A stretch of 64,000 bases of DNA from Algibacter sp. L1A34 (GCF_009796805.1 NZ_CP047029.1:4044001-4108000); one strand, 5' to 3'; shown: positions 26,635-36,349, counted from the first letter of the stretch. Numbers and translations: made by a program. Notes: a model not told the origin generated them from the letters alone.

Positions 26635-27947
26635 AGGCTATTATTTATTTCGTTAATTAATTGTGTAAGTTTTTCTGATGTACCCAAATAATGATGCACA
26701 TAAGAAGCCATTACGTTTTGTTTTTTATAAATTTTTGTAGTTGTATTGCCTGCTCTCGCATTTGTAATTGTTGCGTCAATAGTTGTTTCATTATTATTAA
26801 TCAGGCTAGAATAATGAAACTCGTGTCCTTTAAAAATACTATCGTTAATAGTAGAAGTACGATATCCTAAATGCAATTTTTTATCTGCAATTGTAGATTC
26901 GAAATCGAAGAAATTTACCATTTCAAAAGATTCATTATCTTCAGAAATAATAGATTTCCCTAAATACATCATACCACCACATTCGGCATATATTTGTCCG
27001 CCGTTCTTAGCAAATTTGTGAATACTATGGCGCATTATTTTATTAGCGGATAGTTCTTTTAAATAAACCTCAGGATATCCTCCAGGGAAATAGATAAAAT
27101 CACAATCAGGAATTTCAGCATCGTGAATAGGGCTAAAAAACTGAACAGTCCCTAATTGTTCCATTGCTGTTATATTTTGAGGATATATAAAGTTGAAAGC
27201 TTCATCTTTAGCGACCGCAAATTTTATTTTTTCAGTAAGATTTTTTTCTTCGGATGAAATAGGAATACAAACCACATCTTTTGAAGCTTCTAATATTGCT
27301 TTCCAATCCATAGTTGTTTCTAAAGCATCAGCAATTTCATCAATCAGAATATCAAATTTTTCTATTTCCTGAATATTTAACCCAAGATGTCTTGATGGAA
27401 TTTCAATGTTTTTTAAGTTTGATAAATAACCAAAACATTGCACACCAATATCCTCACAAGCTTCTTGCAACATTGTATAATGTCTTTCGGAACCAACACG
27501 GTTAAAAACAACGCCCATTACTTTTACTTCTGCATCAAAATTGACAAAACCCTGAATAAGTGGAGCAACAGAATATGCAACCGCTTTGGCATCAATCACC
27601 AATAAAACGGGTGTTTCTAATTTCTTAGCCATTTCTGCCGTACTACCTTTATCTTTTTGAGCACCATCAAATAAACCCATTACACCTTCGATGCAATTTA
27701 CTTGAGAATCTTTACCGTAAAAGTTTAGATTGTTGTTAATATCTTCTTGAGACATCATAAACAAATCTAAATTAACACCTGTTTGTCCACAAGCCAATTG
27801 ATGAAACTTTGGGTCTATATAATCCGGACCAACTTTAAAAGGCTGTACCGCTTTTGTTTTACGTTTCAATAAACGCAACAAACCTAAAGTAAGGGTTGTT
27901 TTACCTGCGTTGCTACTTGGAGCCGATATGATGAGTTGTTTTATCAT
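26631..27947 (-). CDS. cobB: Cobyrinate a,c-diamide synthase
   Basis: Amidates the a and c side chains of cobyrinate with glutamine and ATP (CobB/CbiA). The 438-residue protein has the N-terminal dethiobiotin-synthetase-like ATPase motif SAPSSNAGKTTLTLGLL and the C-terminal glutamine amidotransferase domain with nucleophile Cys323 in AECGGMMYLG and conserved FPGGYPE. Length is typical. It overlaps cobU and the adenosyltransferase gene by 4 bases on each side. Because the ring pathway here inserts cobalt early, the expected substrate is cob(II)yrinate, as for CbiA. Confidence 0.95.
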   Translation of the reverse strand: MIKQLIISAPSSNAGKTTLTLGLLRLLKRKTKAVQPFKVGPDYIDPKFHQLACGQTGVNLDLFMMSQEDINNNLNFYGKDSQVNCIEGVMGLFDGAQKDKGSTAEMAKKLETPVLLVIDAKAVAYSVAPLIQGFVNFDAEVKVMGVVFNRVGSERHYTMLQEACEDIGVQCFGYLSNLKNIEIPSRHLGLNIQEIEKFDILIDEIADALETTMDWKAILEASKDVVCIPISSEEKNLTEKIKFAVAKDEAFNFIYPQNITAMEQLGTVQFFSPIHDAEIPDCDFIYFPGGYPEVYLKELSANKIMRHSIHKFAKNGGQIYAECGGMMYLGKSIISEDNESFEMVNFFDFESTIADKKLHLGYRTSTINDSIFKGHEFHYSSLINNNETTIDATITNARAGNTTTKIYKKQNVMASYVHHYLGTSEKLTQLINEINNSL

Positions 27948-28462
27948 CCTTTTGTATGTATTGGAATTCCAGAAACCATAAAGTCTACCTTAGTTGCTTT
28001 CTTGGCGATATATTGATTCACCTTTCCCTGTAAGTCTACAAATTGCCGGGTTGCTTTTTCCATAGGTATAACTCCCAAACCGACCTCGTTAGTAATGGCT
28101 ATTACAATACTATTTTCCTTGCATAATAAATCCCATTCTTTAATTACAAAGTCATAACTTAAAGTCGCATCGTATTTAAAATGATCCATAACGTTAGTGA
28201 TCCAAAGTGTAATACAGTCTACAAACAACACCTTATTAACTGCCGTTATTTTACTAATATCGAGTTCCTCTTCAATAGTTGTCCAATGATCTGTGCGCCT
28301 TTGTTTGTGGATTTCAATACGTTTACAGTATTCATCGTCCCAATATTTAGAGGTTGCTAAATACGTAGGAGCATCATCTAGATTTAAAGCAATCGTCTCT
28401 CCATATTCACTCTTACCAGATCGTTGTCCTCCTGTAATAATATGTACTATTTTAGTGCTCAT
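27944..28462 (-). CDS. cobU: Adenosylcobinamide kinase / adenosylcobinamide-phosphate guanylyltransferase
   Basis: Bifunctional enzyme that phosphorylates adenosylcobinamide and then transfers GMP to it. The 172-residue protein has the P-loop GGQRSGKS (11-18), the segment RIEIHKQRR with His52 as the expected GMP acceptor, the WTTIEE block and VDCITLWITNVM. Standard length. It overlaps the chelatase ATPase gene by 11 bases and cobB by 4. Confidence 0.95.
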   Translation of the reverse strand: MSTKIVHIITGGQRSGKSEYGETIALNLDDAPTYLATSKYWDDEYCKRIEIHKQRRTDHWTTIEEELDISKITAVNKVLFVDCITLWITNVMDHFKYDATLSYDFVIKEWDLLCKENSIVIAITNEVGLGVIPMEKATRQFVDLQGKVNQYIAKKATKVDFMVSGIPIHTKG

Positions 28463-30098
28463 TTTCTGTGATTAAACGTTCATAATTCGCATTAATACGA
28501 TCCGCTAAATCTGAAGCAACGCCTATTTTAACCATGCCTTTTTCTACATCAATAATTTGAGTCGTCTGTACACCTTTACAATACGTTTGAAAAGCCAACA
28601 CCGTATCTTCTAAACTTTCATCTGTATTTAGTTTACCATCAGTAATAATATGAAGGTTGTGATGGAATTCTATATCAGAACAAACTCCTTTTACGTGTTT
28701 AAAACCAGCTGTTAAATTGGTTTTACCACCTGTTTTAAGGTTTGTTAAAGCCGTTTCAACTGCTTTTAAAACGCCTGTTCTATTTAAAATATGTTGCGCT
28801 TCTCCGTCAAACAAAGAAATAATAGAAAACTGTGTATTTTGATTTTTAGAGGCTTCTGCTATTTTATTTACCGTGCCTTTGGCGTAAGCTATAATTTGAT
28901 CTTTTAACATGGAACCACTAGAATCTATCAAGAATATATGATGCTGTTTTAAAAGCTTATTTTTACGCTTGTTTTTTAATTCGAATTTATCTGTTGCTAA
29001 ATATTGACTTACTGTTTTTTTGGTATCAATTAACGCAATATTACCTTCTGAATTTTGAATTGAATGCGTTCCGTTTTGAACGGTATTTGTACGGATGTCT
29101 TTGGGCTTATGAAACTTATTCTGTGGAAGTAACATATTTACTTTATCTTCTTTTGAAGGACTAACTTCTGAAGATTTTTCTTCTGGTTGATTATTTTGAT
29201 CTGGAGAGGAATTTTCCTTATTAGGTTCATTATTTAAACTCCTATGGTTTAACACCAAATCTGCAATAGTATCAATATCTTTTATGGTGATGTTTGAAGT
29301 ATTTTGATAGGCAACAAAAGCTCTCGCTGTTTTTAGCAGTAAAATATCTGCTCGCAACCCTTCCACTTGATGCTGTATTGCTAACTGGCTACAATAGGCT
29401 ATAATGTCATCAGTAATCTGTATCGACTTCAATCTATTTTTAGCGGCTTCAATTCGTGATTTAATACGATCATCTTCAACGCTATAATCAGCAACAAACT
29501 GTAAAGGATTATCATCAAATTCAAAACGCTGTTTAATGATTTTCTCACGTACTTTTGGATCTACAGACGTTGTAATATTTACACTTAAACCAAAACGATC
29601 TTTTAGTTGTGGTCTTAAATTTCCTTCTTCAGGATTCATAGAACCTACTAAACAAAATCGACTTTCAAAATAGCGAGATACACCTTCTCTTTCTAAATAA
29701 TAATTGCCAGAAGCAGCAGCATCTAATAAGATATCGGTAAGATAATCTTGTAATAAATTAACCTCATCTACATATAAAACACCTTGGTGTGCTTGTGCCA
29801 TTAAGCCTAGATTAACAACTTCTTTTTTAGCATTTATCAATTGTTCTAAATCTATACTTCCTATTAATCTATCTTCTGAAACACCAATGGGTAAATTAAC
29901 AAAAGGATAGTTTTCTTGATTTCCCATTAGGCTTGTTAACGATCTAATCAAGGTCGTTTTTCCTGTTCCTTTATCACCAACAGCTAAAACTCCACCAATT
30001 AGAGGATCTACCAAATTTAAAATAAGTGCTAACTTAAAGTGGTCTTGCCCCACAATGGCAGAAAACGGAAAATTCATATATTCTTCAACTTGTCTCAT
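28452..30098 (-). CDS. Fused ChlI/ChlD-like chelatase ATPase with VWA domain
   Basis: A 548-residue motor subunit of the magnesium/cobalt chelatase type. Residues 10-290 form an AAA+ module with Walker A GDKGTGKT (41-48), Walker B GVLYVDEVNLL (106-116) and the sensor block SRFCLVGSMNPEEGNLRPQLKDRFG. A Ser/Pro/Lys/Asn-rich linker (about 290-350) follows, then a von Willebrand A domain (about 383-548) with the metal-binding DSSGS (392-396). Combining ChlI and ChlD functions in one chain, it is the natural partner of CobN in this operon. Could alternatively serve another chelatase, but no chlorophyll genes are present. Confidence 0.9.
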   Translation of the reverse strand: MRQVEEYMNFPFSAIVGQDHFKLALILNLVDPLIGGVLAVGDKGTGKTTLIRSLTSLMGNQENYPFVNLPIGVSEDRLIGSIDLEQLINAKKEVVNLGLMAQAHQGVLYVDEVNLLQDYLTDILLDAAASGNYYLEREGVSRYFESRFCLVGSMNPEEGNLRPQLKDRFGLSVNITTSVDPKVREKIIKQRFEFDDNPLQFVADYSVEDDRIKSRIEAAKNRLKSIQITDDIIAYCSQLAIQHQVEGLRADILLLKTARAFVAYQNTSNITIKDIDTIADLVLNHRSLNNEPNKENSSPDQNNQPEEKSSEVSPSKEDKVNMLLPQNKFHKPKDIRTNTVQNGTHSIQNSEGNIALIDTKKTVSQYLATDKFELKNKRKNKLLKQHHIFLIDSSGSMLKDQIIAYAKGTVNKIAEASKNQNTQFSIISLFDGEAQHILNRTGVLKAVETALTNLKTGGKTNLTAGFKHVKGVCSDIEFHHNLHIITDGKLNTDESLEDTVLAFQTYCKGVQTTQIIDVEKGMVKIGVASDLADRINANYERLITENEH

Positions 30099-30811
30099 AT
30101 TGCATAAAAACCGTTATAAATCCAAACCATTCCAATAATTACAGAAGCCATTCCTGCAATACCATTCATCCACTTAAAAATGGATAAATTACGTTCTAAA
30201 AACCGACTCATTACAGATATTAAAACGTAACTATAAACACCCATGGCTATAATAATCCCTAGACTTTCTACAGCTAGAATTAGAATAGCTTCGCCTATGG
30301 TAGCACTACTTAATACTAGAGCAGAAGTTAAAGCTCCTCCTGTACCTGCTAAGCCGTGCAGCATACCAATCCAAAATGATTTATTCATTGGGTTTACGGC
30401 TATTTCTTCTCCTTTAGTACCATGTAGATGTATGGGATTAGAAAGATCATGTTCGTGAGCCTCAATTTTTTTATGATCCTTTACCATGTTATTAATGGCA
30501 TGATTTCTTTTTATGGCAACAATCCCCAACCAAATCATAATTGGGCCAACAGCTAATTCTGCATAAAACGAAATATTATGTACAACCAATGTTGCCATAC
30601 TTTTAAAAAGTAGAGCTGTTCCTCCAAAAAGTAATAAAGTCGCCGAGTGTCCAAATGCCCATTGGGAGGCTTTAAAAACCGTTTTAAAGTTTACTCTTTT
30701 ATTATTAATGCTATTTTCGGAAGCTAATACTGAAACTGCCGTAACATGATCTGGCTCAAAGGAATGCAGTATTCCTGCCATTAATGGCCTAATTAAAGAA
30801 ATTACTGTCAT
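30095..30811 (-). CDS. NiCoT/UreH-like membrane transporter, probable cobalt
   Basis: A 238-residue integral membrane protein with about six hydrophobic segments. The first helix carries HSFEPDHVTAVSVLA, a variant of the HxxDHxxA signature of nickel/cobalt permeases, and the second has FGHSATLLLFGG. A His-containing cytoplasmic loop lies near residues 110-130 (HKKIEAHEHD). It overlaps both neighbours (cbiD and the chelatase ATPase gene) by 4 bases, so it is part of the B12 operon and most likely moves cobalt. Direction of transport cannot be read. Confidence 0.7.
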   Translation of the reverse strand: MTVISLIRPLMAGILHSFEPDHVTAVSVLASENSINNKRVNFKTVFKASQWAFGHSATLLLFGGTALLFKSMATLVVHNISFYAELAVGPIMIWLGIVAIKRNHAINNMVKDHKKIEAHEHDLSNPIHLHGTKGEEIAVNPMNKSFWIGMLHGLAGTGGALTSALVLSSATIGEAILILAVESLGIIIAMGVYSYVLISVMSRFLERNLSIFKWMNGIAGMASVIIGMVWIYNGFYAI

Positions 30812-31893
30812 TTTTTAATAAATTTAATAAGTGTTCCATTTTTATCTATAAGATAGATATCCAATTCTACCTGTTTAATTTTTATATGTGTATGCTGGTA
30901 ACAATGCTTAAGTAACAACTGAAAAAAAGGTGAGTTTTGTTCAAAATCAAACAATTCGGTTAACCGTCCCGCCATATTTAAGGCTTTAATTTTATCTGCT
31001 TCATAAAAACCGACCTCTTCGGCCAATTGCACTATAAAATCTTTATTCCAACTAGATACACAACTATGTGTATCAGTAATACCTGCTGCTAATTTTGCAG
31101 CTTTACCAAGCATGATACCAATACTAACTTTTTCAATTGGGCATTGATTAATTTTAGTCAGCGTTTCCCCTATCCAATTCCCATAATGGATAAAACCATA
31201 TTCGGGTAAATAATCGAATTTAGCCGACAAATATTTTTCACTTCTTGCTCCTGAATTAATGACCAATTCCGTCACATTATTGGCAACAGCAACATCAATA
31301 CCTTGCTCTATACTTGCGATATAAGATGATGACGAATAGGGCTTAACAATGCCAGTTGTTCCTAAAATGGAAATGCCGTTCATAATACCCACACGCTCAT
31401 TAAGTGTGCGTTTAGCAATCTTTCGTCCATTAGTAACATATACAGTCACAGATACACCACATTCTAAATCGTAATCGTGCAATAGTTTTTGAATAGCACT
31501 TGTAATCATTTTTCTAGGAACCGGATTAATAGCCGGCTCTCCAATAGCCAATTCTAAGCCTTTAAGCGTTACCGTTCCTACACCTTCACCGGCTATAAAT
31601 TGAATATCTTTTTCTTGTGTTAAACTCAAAACACATCCTATTTCAGCACCATTAGTTACATCAGGGTCATCACCAGCATCTTTAATTACAGAACATTTTG
31701 CAGTATTTTCTGTAAACTCACAATGATGCACAGGAATTTCTAATACTTTATCAATAGGCAAGTGAACTTTTACAGAAACTATTTCCTTTTGATGAATAAT
31801 AGCCATCAACCCAGATTTCGCTGCAGCTGCAGCACAGGTTCCTGTTGTAAACCCTTCTCTTAACGGCCCTTTTGGAATCTCTCTTAAACTCAT
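30808..31893 (-). CDS. cbiD: Cobalt-precorrin-5B C1-methyltransferase
   Basis: S-adenosylmethionine-dependent methylation at C1 in the oxygen-independent pathway. The 361-residue protein begins with PLREGFTTGTCAAAAAKSG, the CbiD hallmark, and has DDPDVTNGAEIG, GEGVGTVTLKGL and GTTGIVKPYS. Normal length. CbiD (not CobF) is diagnostic of the early-cobalt, oxygen-independent route. Overlaps cobK and the transporter gene by 4 bases each. Confidence 0.96.
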   Translation of the reverse strand: MSLREIPKGPLREGFTTGTCAAAAAKSGLMAIIHQKEIVSVKVHLPIDKVLEIPVHHCEFTENTAKCSVIKDAGDDPDVTNGAEIGCVLSLTQEKDIQFIAGEGVGTVTLKGLELAIGEPAINPVPRKMITSAIQKLLHDYDLECGVSVTVYVTNGRKIAKRTLNERVGIMNGISILGTTGIVKPYSSSSYIASIEQGIDVAVANNVTELVINSGARSEKYLSAKFDYLPEYGFIHYGNWIGETLTKINQCPIEKVSIGIMLGKAAKLAAGITDTHSCVSSWNKDFIVQLAEEVGFYEADKIKALNMAGRLTELFDFEQNSPFFQLLLKHCYQHTHIKIKQVELDIYLIDKNGTLIKFIKK

Positions 31894-32645
31894 ATTTTCA
31901 ATGTTTTAAGAATGAGTAATTCCAATGTACTAACATCAAACACGACTTTAAAATATGTCGGTATTTTGGGCTGTTCAATAATAATAATTTGTGAATTTGT
32001 TTGTAAAGCAGCTTCTATTTTTGTGTTTAAAAAACCACTATCACCTGTTTCTTTTGTTAAAACAACGTTGATATCGTTCGCTTCAATTATACTAACCTCT
32101 TTTTTTAAATCTTCCGAAGGCAAACCTAAAATCAATTGTTTTTCGGGAAAATTACTCTCAGCAGCAATCGCCAATGATTCAGGTCTATCTAGTATTCTAA
32201 AATAGGTTGCCTGTTTTTCCCACCAAGGTTTTAATCTTTTAATAGATTGCACGCCCGTTAACGCTAATACAATTTGATTCTTTTCAAACAATTCTAAAGC
32301 AGCATCATAAGAATCTACATAAAATACAGATGGGTTAATTATTTTAGAAAGTAACTTTCTTCCAAATCGTATCACTGGAATTTGTAAACGTTCTGCAACT
32401 TTTGCTATTGTACTATGTAATATTTCAGCAAAAGGATGCGAAGCATTTATAATAGTATGAATTTCATTGTTTAATAGGTATTCTTCTAGTTGTTGTTCAT
32501 CTAAAGCGCCATGTCTATAACTAGCTATTTCATTTTCTTCAAAAGGAATATTTGTTTTAGTTGAATACACAAATGGCATAGCCAAACTTTCTAATAAAGT
32601 AGCTACTTTTTTCCCTTCTGTTGTTCCTCCAAAAACTAATATCAT
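31890..32645 (-). CDS. cobK: Precorrin-6A / cobalt-precorrin-6A reductase
   Basis: NADPH-dependent reduction of the corrin macrocycle after C1 methylation. The 251-residue protein starts MILVFGGTTEGKK, the CobK/CbiJ dinucleotide-binding start, and keeps INASHPFAE and LALTGVQSI. The C-terminal block VLTKETGDSGFLNTKIEAA is also a family feature. It lies 20 bases after the CbiG-CbiF fusion and overlaps cbiD. CbiJ is the equivalent name for the cobalt-bearing substrate. Confidence 0.94.
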   Translation of the reverse strand: MILVFGGTTEGKKVATLLESLAMPFVYSTKTNIPFEENEIASYRHGALDEQQLEEYLLNNEIHTIINASHPFAEILHSTIAKVAERLQIPVIRFGRKLLSKIINPSVFYVDSYDAALELFEKNQIVLALTGVQSIKRLKPWWEKQATYFRILDRPESLAIAAESNFPEKQLILGLPSEDLKKEVSIIEANDINVVLTKETGDSGFLNTKIEAALQTNSQIIIIEQPKIPTYFKVVFDVSTLELLILKTLKI

Positions 32646-32665
32646 TTGCTTTTTATTATGAATGA

Positions 32666-34507
32666 TTATTCTGTTACTACAAATTTCTTATTGGTTCTAA
32701 AAATGTGTTTCACATCTGGACTGTATAATTGTGATCTGTTTTTACGAGCTCCAATTGCGTGACCTACGATGATTAATACCGTTCTTGTTTTTTTACTGTC
32801 TTTTACAATTTTTGCTAGATTTTCTAATTTCCCTTGATAAATTTCTTCATCTTTCCAGCTGATTCTATACATCACAGCTACAGGCGTATCGGCATCAAAA
32901 TGTTCTAGCAATTGTGCTTGTACTTTTTTAGCAATTCCCACACTTAAAAAGATACACATAGTTGCATTGGTTGATGCAAAAGCAGAAATGCTTTCTTTTG
33001 AAGGCATCGGTGTTTTTCCTTCTCCACGAGTTAAAACAATAGATTGCACAACTTCAGGAATTGTAAATTCTGATCTTAAAGTTGCTGCTGCTGCACTAAA
33101 AGATGAAATACCAGGTACAATGAAGTAATCCATTTCTAAGTCGTCAAAAATGGTCATTTGTTCTTGGATAGCACCGTATAAAGAAGGATCTCCACATTGT
33201 AACCGCACAACGAAATTCCCTTTTTTATAATGCGCTTGCATTAAAGTAATTTGCTCTTCTAAAGTCATCATAGCAGAATTTCTAACTACTGCTCCTGCTT
33301 TACACCAATTGGTCATTTCTTCAGGAATTAAACTCCCGGCGTATAACACGCAATCTGCTTGCTCTAAATATTGCTTTCCTTTTACGGTTATTAATTCTTC
33401 ATCTCCTGGTCCTGCACCAATAATAGCAATGGCAGTTTTACGAGCCGCATTAACACTTAAAGCCACAGAAAACGTAAATTTCTCTCCATTATCTAAATGA
33501 ATTTTTTGTTTTTCAATCAATACGTTCTTGCTTCCAGAAAGTAACATTGCGGTAGATTCTGAAACGCCATCGACACCAATTTTAGATTGTACCATGTCAC
33601 TTGGGTTGGGCACTGTAATTGTATCTATTTCTTCTGAAGTAAACGTGTTAAAAGGAATTGCATTATTTGTACTAAAATCTAAATACGCTTGTTGATTTCC
33701 TTTGATATCTATAGAACCAAAATTTTTAATGGCTGAAAAATTAATTTTTAATGCTTGAAGTTCTCGTCTTAAAGTGGTTTCAAACAGTTTTGAATCTAAT
33801 TGTTTAGAACATCCAGATCCTACTGAAAGTACTTTTGGAATAAATAATAAACTCGGAATTGCTACCTCATAAATCTTATACGTTACAGCTATAAACAATT
33901 CGAATTGGGAGTAATCAATATCACTTTCATTATAAAAAAGAGTCACAAAATCAGGTACTGTTTTTTCTAAATGCTGTGTCCCCTTATCTTTAACATCTAA
34001 CAATAAAGCGGTTGGTTTATTATTGACAAACAGAGCCATGGTTTTGTTCATGGATAATGAACTTTCTACTTGCCATTCAAACTGACTTCCAAGTGTATCT
34101 AAAGCCCAAATATTTTGAACATCACTTGAGGTAGATATTATAGCATTTGAACCCAAAATAGTTGCGACCTTTGAAGCAAAATCATTTGCGCCACCTTTAT
34201 GTCCGCTTAATACAGATTGTACATTTACACCTAAATCATCAACAGAAATTACAGCCGGATCTGTACTCTTATTTTCAAGATGAGATGCTATTAAACGCAC
34301 ACAAATACCTAAAGCCGTTACAAAACAAATACCATCTAACTTCGCGAAATTATCATTTAAATAACTTGAAATTGAAGCAATGGTTGATACATTTTTATTA
34401 GTAGAGCTTAAGGTTGTTACAACTAACGATTTTGGAAATTCTTGCTGAATAATAAGGGCTTTTTCAAGGCCTTTTTCAGTAACTGCTATGATGGCTATTT
34501 TTTTCAT
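32666..34507 (-). CDS. cbiG/cobM: CbiG-CbiF fusion: cobalt-precorrin-5A hydrolase + precorrin-4 C11-methyltransferase
   Basis: A 613-residue two-domain protein. Residues 1-345 are CbiG-like (SGHKGGANDFASKVATILG and SVGSGCSKQLDSKL), which opens the ring lactone and releases acetaldehyde in the oxygen-independent route. From about residue 357 a tetrapyrrole methylase domain of CobM/CbiF type follows (IIGAGPGDEELITVKGK, CVLYAGSLIPEEM, RLQCGDPSLYGA). CbiF adds the C11 methyl and CbiG acts immediately after it, so the fusion joins consecutive steps. No frameshift at the junction. It abuts cobL. Confidence 0.94.
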   Translation of the reverse strand: MKKIAIIAVTEKGLEKALIIQQEFPKSLVVTTLSSTNKNVSTIASISSYLNDNFAKLDGICFVTALGICVRLIASHLENKSTDPAVISVDDLGVNVQSVLSGHKGGANDFASKVATILGSNAIISTSSDVQNIWALDTLGSQFEWQVESSLSMNKTMALFVNNKPTALLLDVKDKGTQHLEKTVPDFVTLFYNESDIDYSQFELFIAVTYKIYEVAIPSLLFIPKVLSVGSGCSKQLDSKLFETTLRRELQALKINFSAIKNFGSIDIKGNQQAYLDFSTNNAIPFNTFTSEEIDTITVPNPSDMVQSKIGVDGVSESTAMLLSGSKNVLIEKQKIHLDNGEKFTFSVALSVNAARKTAIAIIGAGPGDEELITVKGKQYLEQADCVLYAGSLIPEEMTNWCKAGAVVRNSAMMTLEEQITLMQAHYKKGNFVVRLQCGDPSLYGAIQEQMTIFDDLEMDYFIVPGISSFSAAAATLRSEFTIPEVVQSIVLTRGEGKTPMPSKESISAFASTNATMCIFLSVGIAKKVQAQLLEHFDADTPVAVMYRISWKDEEIYQGKLENLAKIVKDSKKTRTVLIIVGHAIGARKNRSQLYSPDVKHIFRTNKKFVVTE

Positions 34508-35707
34508 TTATTGCTTTTCTGCGGTGTGAATGCTAATTTTATTGTGATCGTTTAGCTGAATACTATTCGTGCTAATCGCATAATTTAAGTCTGTAAGTGT
34601 TTCTATAAATACAGAACTACTTGTTTCTCTTACGGCATTGGTTACAAAACGAACCAATGGATTTAATTGATAAACAGTTTCGATTAATTCTTTTAATCGT
34701 CCGCCGTGTCCGCCAATAAAAACGACATCTGGCATAGGGAAATCGTTTAAATTCAGATTAAAAAAATCATCAATAATAATCTCAATCCCTGGTGTACTAA
34801 AACGTTCTGCATTTTGTTGAATAATGGTTGTGCATGCTCCTCGCTTTTCAAAAGCAACAATTTTTAAATGCGGAAATTGCTGTTTCGCTTCAATAGCTAC
34901 AGAGCCTGTGCAAGCACCAATATCCCAAAAAACATTTTTATTTTGTAATGCTAATGCACTTATGGTACTTAAACGAATAGGCATTTTGGTAATCATATTT
35001 GCTCTATTTTCTAACGGAATAAAAGCAGCATCTGGAATACCAAAGGGTTTGTCTTTAGCTGTTGTTTCTTTTAATAACACACAGTTTAATGCGTTATGTG
35101 TTTTGGTTGTACAAGCCGACAAATCGAGTTGCTCAATATGTTCTTCATTTCCATCTAAAGCTTCACCAATAGTAATCGAATAATTATCGAAACCATATTG
35201 TAACATGCGTTTCGCAATTACTGCTGGTGTTTTTTTATTGTCGGTTAACAAACCAATCAATTCATTTCTATTGATTAATGCTTCATCTAAAGCCGACCAA
35301 TCTCTACCGTGAATCGATATTGATTTTAGGTTGTTATAATTCGTTTGTATTTTATGACATAATAACTGAATACTATTGAAATAAGGAAAAGCTTTTAGTT
35401 TTGCATTAGGTAATAAACGTTGTAACGTGTTTCCGAAACCATAGAAAAAAGGATCTCCAGAAGTGAAAATGACAATAGACGAATTAAAGCCGCTATATTT
35501 TTTGATGAGTACGTCCATCTTTCCTGAGATTTCAATCCAAGTATGAATTTTCGGTAAGAACGATTTTACCAATTCATAATGACGTTTCCCTCCAGAAAAA
35601 GCAACTGACTTCTTAATTAATTCCAAGACATCTTCATTCAATTTTGGAGTAGGATGATTGCTAATTCCAATTAAATAAAAATCGATATGTTTATCATTTT
35701 GTATCAT
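34508..35707 (-). CDS. cobL: Precorrin-6Y C5,15-methyltransferase / decarboxylase (CbiE-CbiT)
   Basis: A 399-residue fused enzyme. Residues 1-205 are the CbiE-type tetrapyrrole methylase (YLIGIS, FTSGDPFFYG at 81-90, SIHGRDW at 131-137). Residues 215-399 are the CbiT-type Rossmann methyltransferase with the S-adenosylmethionine loop WDIGACTGSVAIE (261-273). Together they methylate C5 and C15 and decarboxylate the C12 acetate. Same architecture as CobL of aerobic producers. The gene abuts bluB and the CbiG-CbiF gene. Confidence 0.95.
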   Translation of the reverse strand: MIQNDKHIDFYLIGISNHPTPKLNEDVLELIKKSVAFSGGKRHYELVKSFLPKIHTWIEISGKMDVLIKKYSGFNSSIVIFTSGDPFFYGFGNTLQRLLPNAKLKAFPYFNSIQLLCHKIQTNYNNLKSISIHGRDWSALDEALINRNELIGLLTDNKKTPAVIAKRMLQYGFDNYSITIGEALDGNEEHIEQLDLSACTTKTHNALNCVLLKETTAKDKPFGIPDAAFIPLENRANMITKMPIRLSTISALALQNKNVFWDIGACTGSVAIEAKQQFPHLKIVAFEKRGACTTIIQQNAERFSTPGIEIIIDDFFNLNLNDFPMPDVVFIGGHGGRLKELIETVYQLNPLVRFVTNAVRETSSSVFIETLTDLNYAISTNSIQLNDHNKISIHTAEKQ

Positions 35708-36349
35708 TTACAAATACGATTCTTTAATTACCACATCGTTAATGTTCTTACGTTTTTCCCATTGTAAACGTTCTAATTCTGGGTTTTCATAAAATTCATC
35801 GACATGCCCTAAACATAAATAACCTATCAATTGTCTATCTTTTGGTGCTTTTAATATGGTTTTAATGGTATCGGGATTTAAAATACTCACCCAACCTAAA
35901 CCAATATCTAACGCTCTCGCCATTAACCACATATTTTGGATCGCACAAACAACAGAATATACACCAGCTTCTTTCATTGCAGTTTGTCCTAAAACAGGGT
36001 GTTCACTAGGCTTATAAAAAACAGCAATATTTAAAGCAGATTCAACAATACCTTCTAATTTTAATTGGGTATAAGCATCTATTTTATTTCCTTCAAAAAG
36101 GGTTTTAGCTTTTTCATTTTCTTCAAAAAAACTGTCTTTTACTTTATTTCTAATATCTAAATCTTTAATGACAACAAACTCCCAAGGTTGCGAAAAACCA
36201 ACCGAAGGTGCGTTTACTCCAGCAAATAGAATTTTATCTAGATCGGCTTTAGCAATCGATTTATTTATAAAACGATTCCCTCTAACGTCTCTACGTGCAA
36301 GTATTATTTGCTCTAAGGTTTCAATATGTTCTGGAGTAAATTTGTTCAT
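35708..36349 (-). CDS. bluB: 5,6-dimethylbenzimidazole synthase
   Basis: Oxygen-dependent destruction of reduced FMN to make 5,6-dimethylbenzimidazole, the lower ligand of B12. A 213-residue nitroreductase-fold protein with ARRDVRGNRF, the BluB-type motif APSVGFSQPWEFVVI and the C-terminal GLGWVSI and YLCLGHVDEF blocks. These set BluB apart from general nitroreductases. Its presence means the organism makes true cobalamin and sees oxygen. It abuts cobL and lies 3 bases after the CobJ-CobH gene. Confidence 0.94.
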   Translation of the reverse strand: MNKFTPEHIETLEQIILARRDVRGNRFINKSIAKADLDKILFAGVNAPSVGFSQPWEFVVIKDLDIRNKVKDSFFEENEKAKTLFEGNKIDAYTQLKLEGIVESALNIAVFYKPSEHPVLGQTAMKEAGVYSVVCAIQNMWLMARALDIGLGWVSILNPDTIKTILKAPKDRQLIGYLCLGHVDEFYENPELERLQWEKRKNINDVVIKESYL

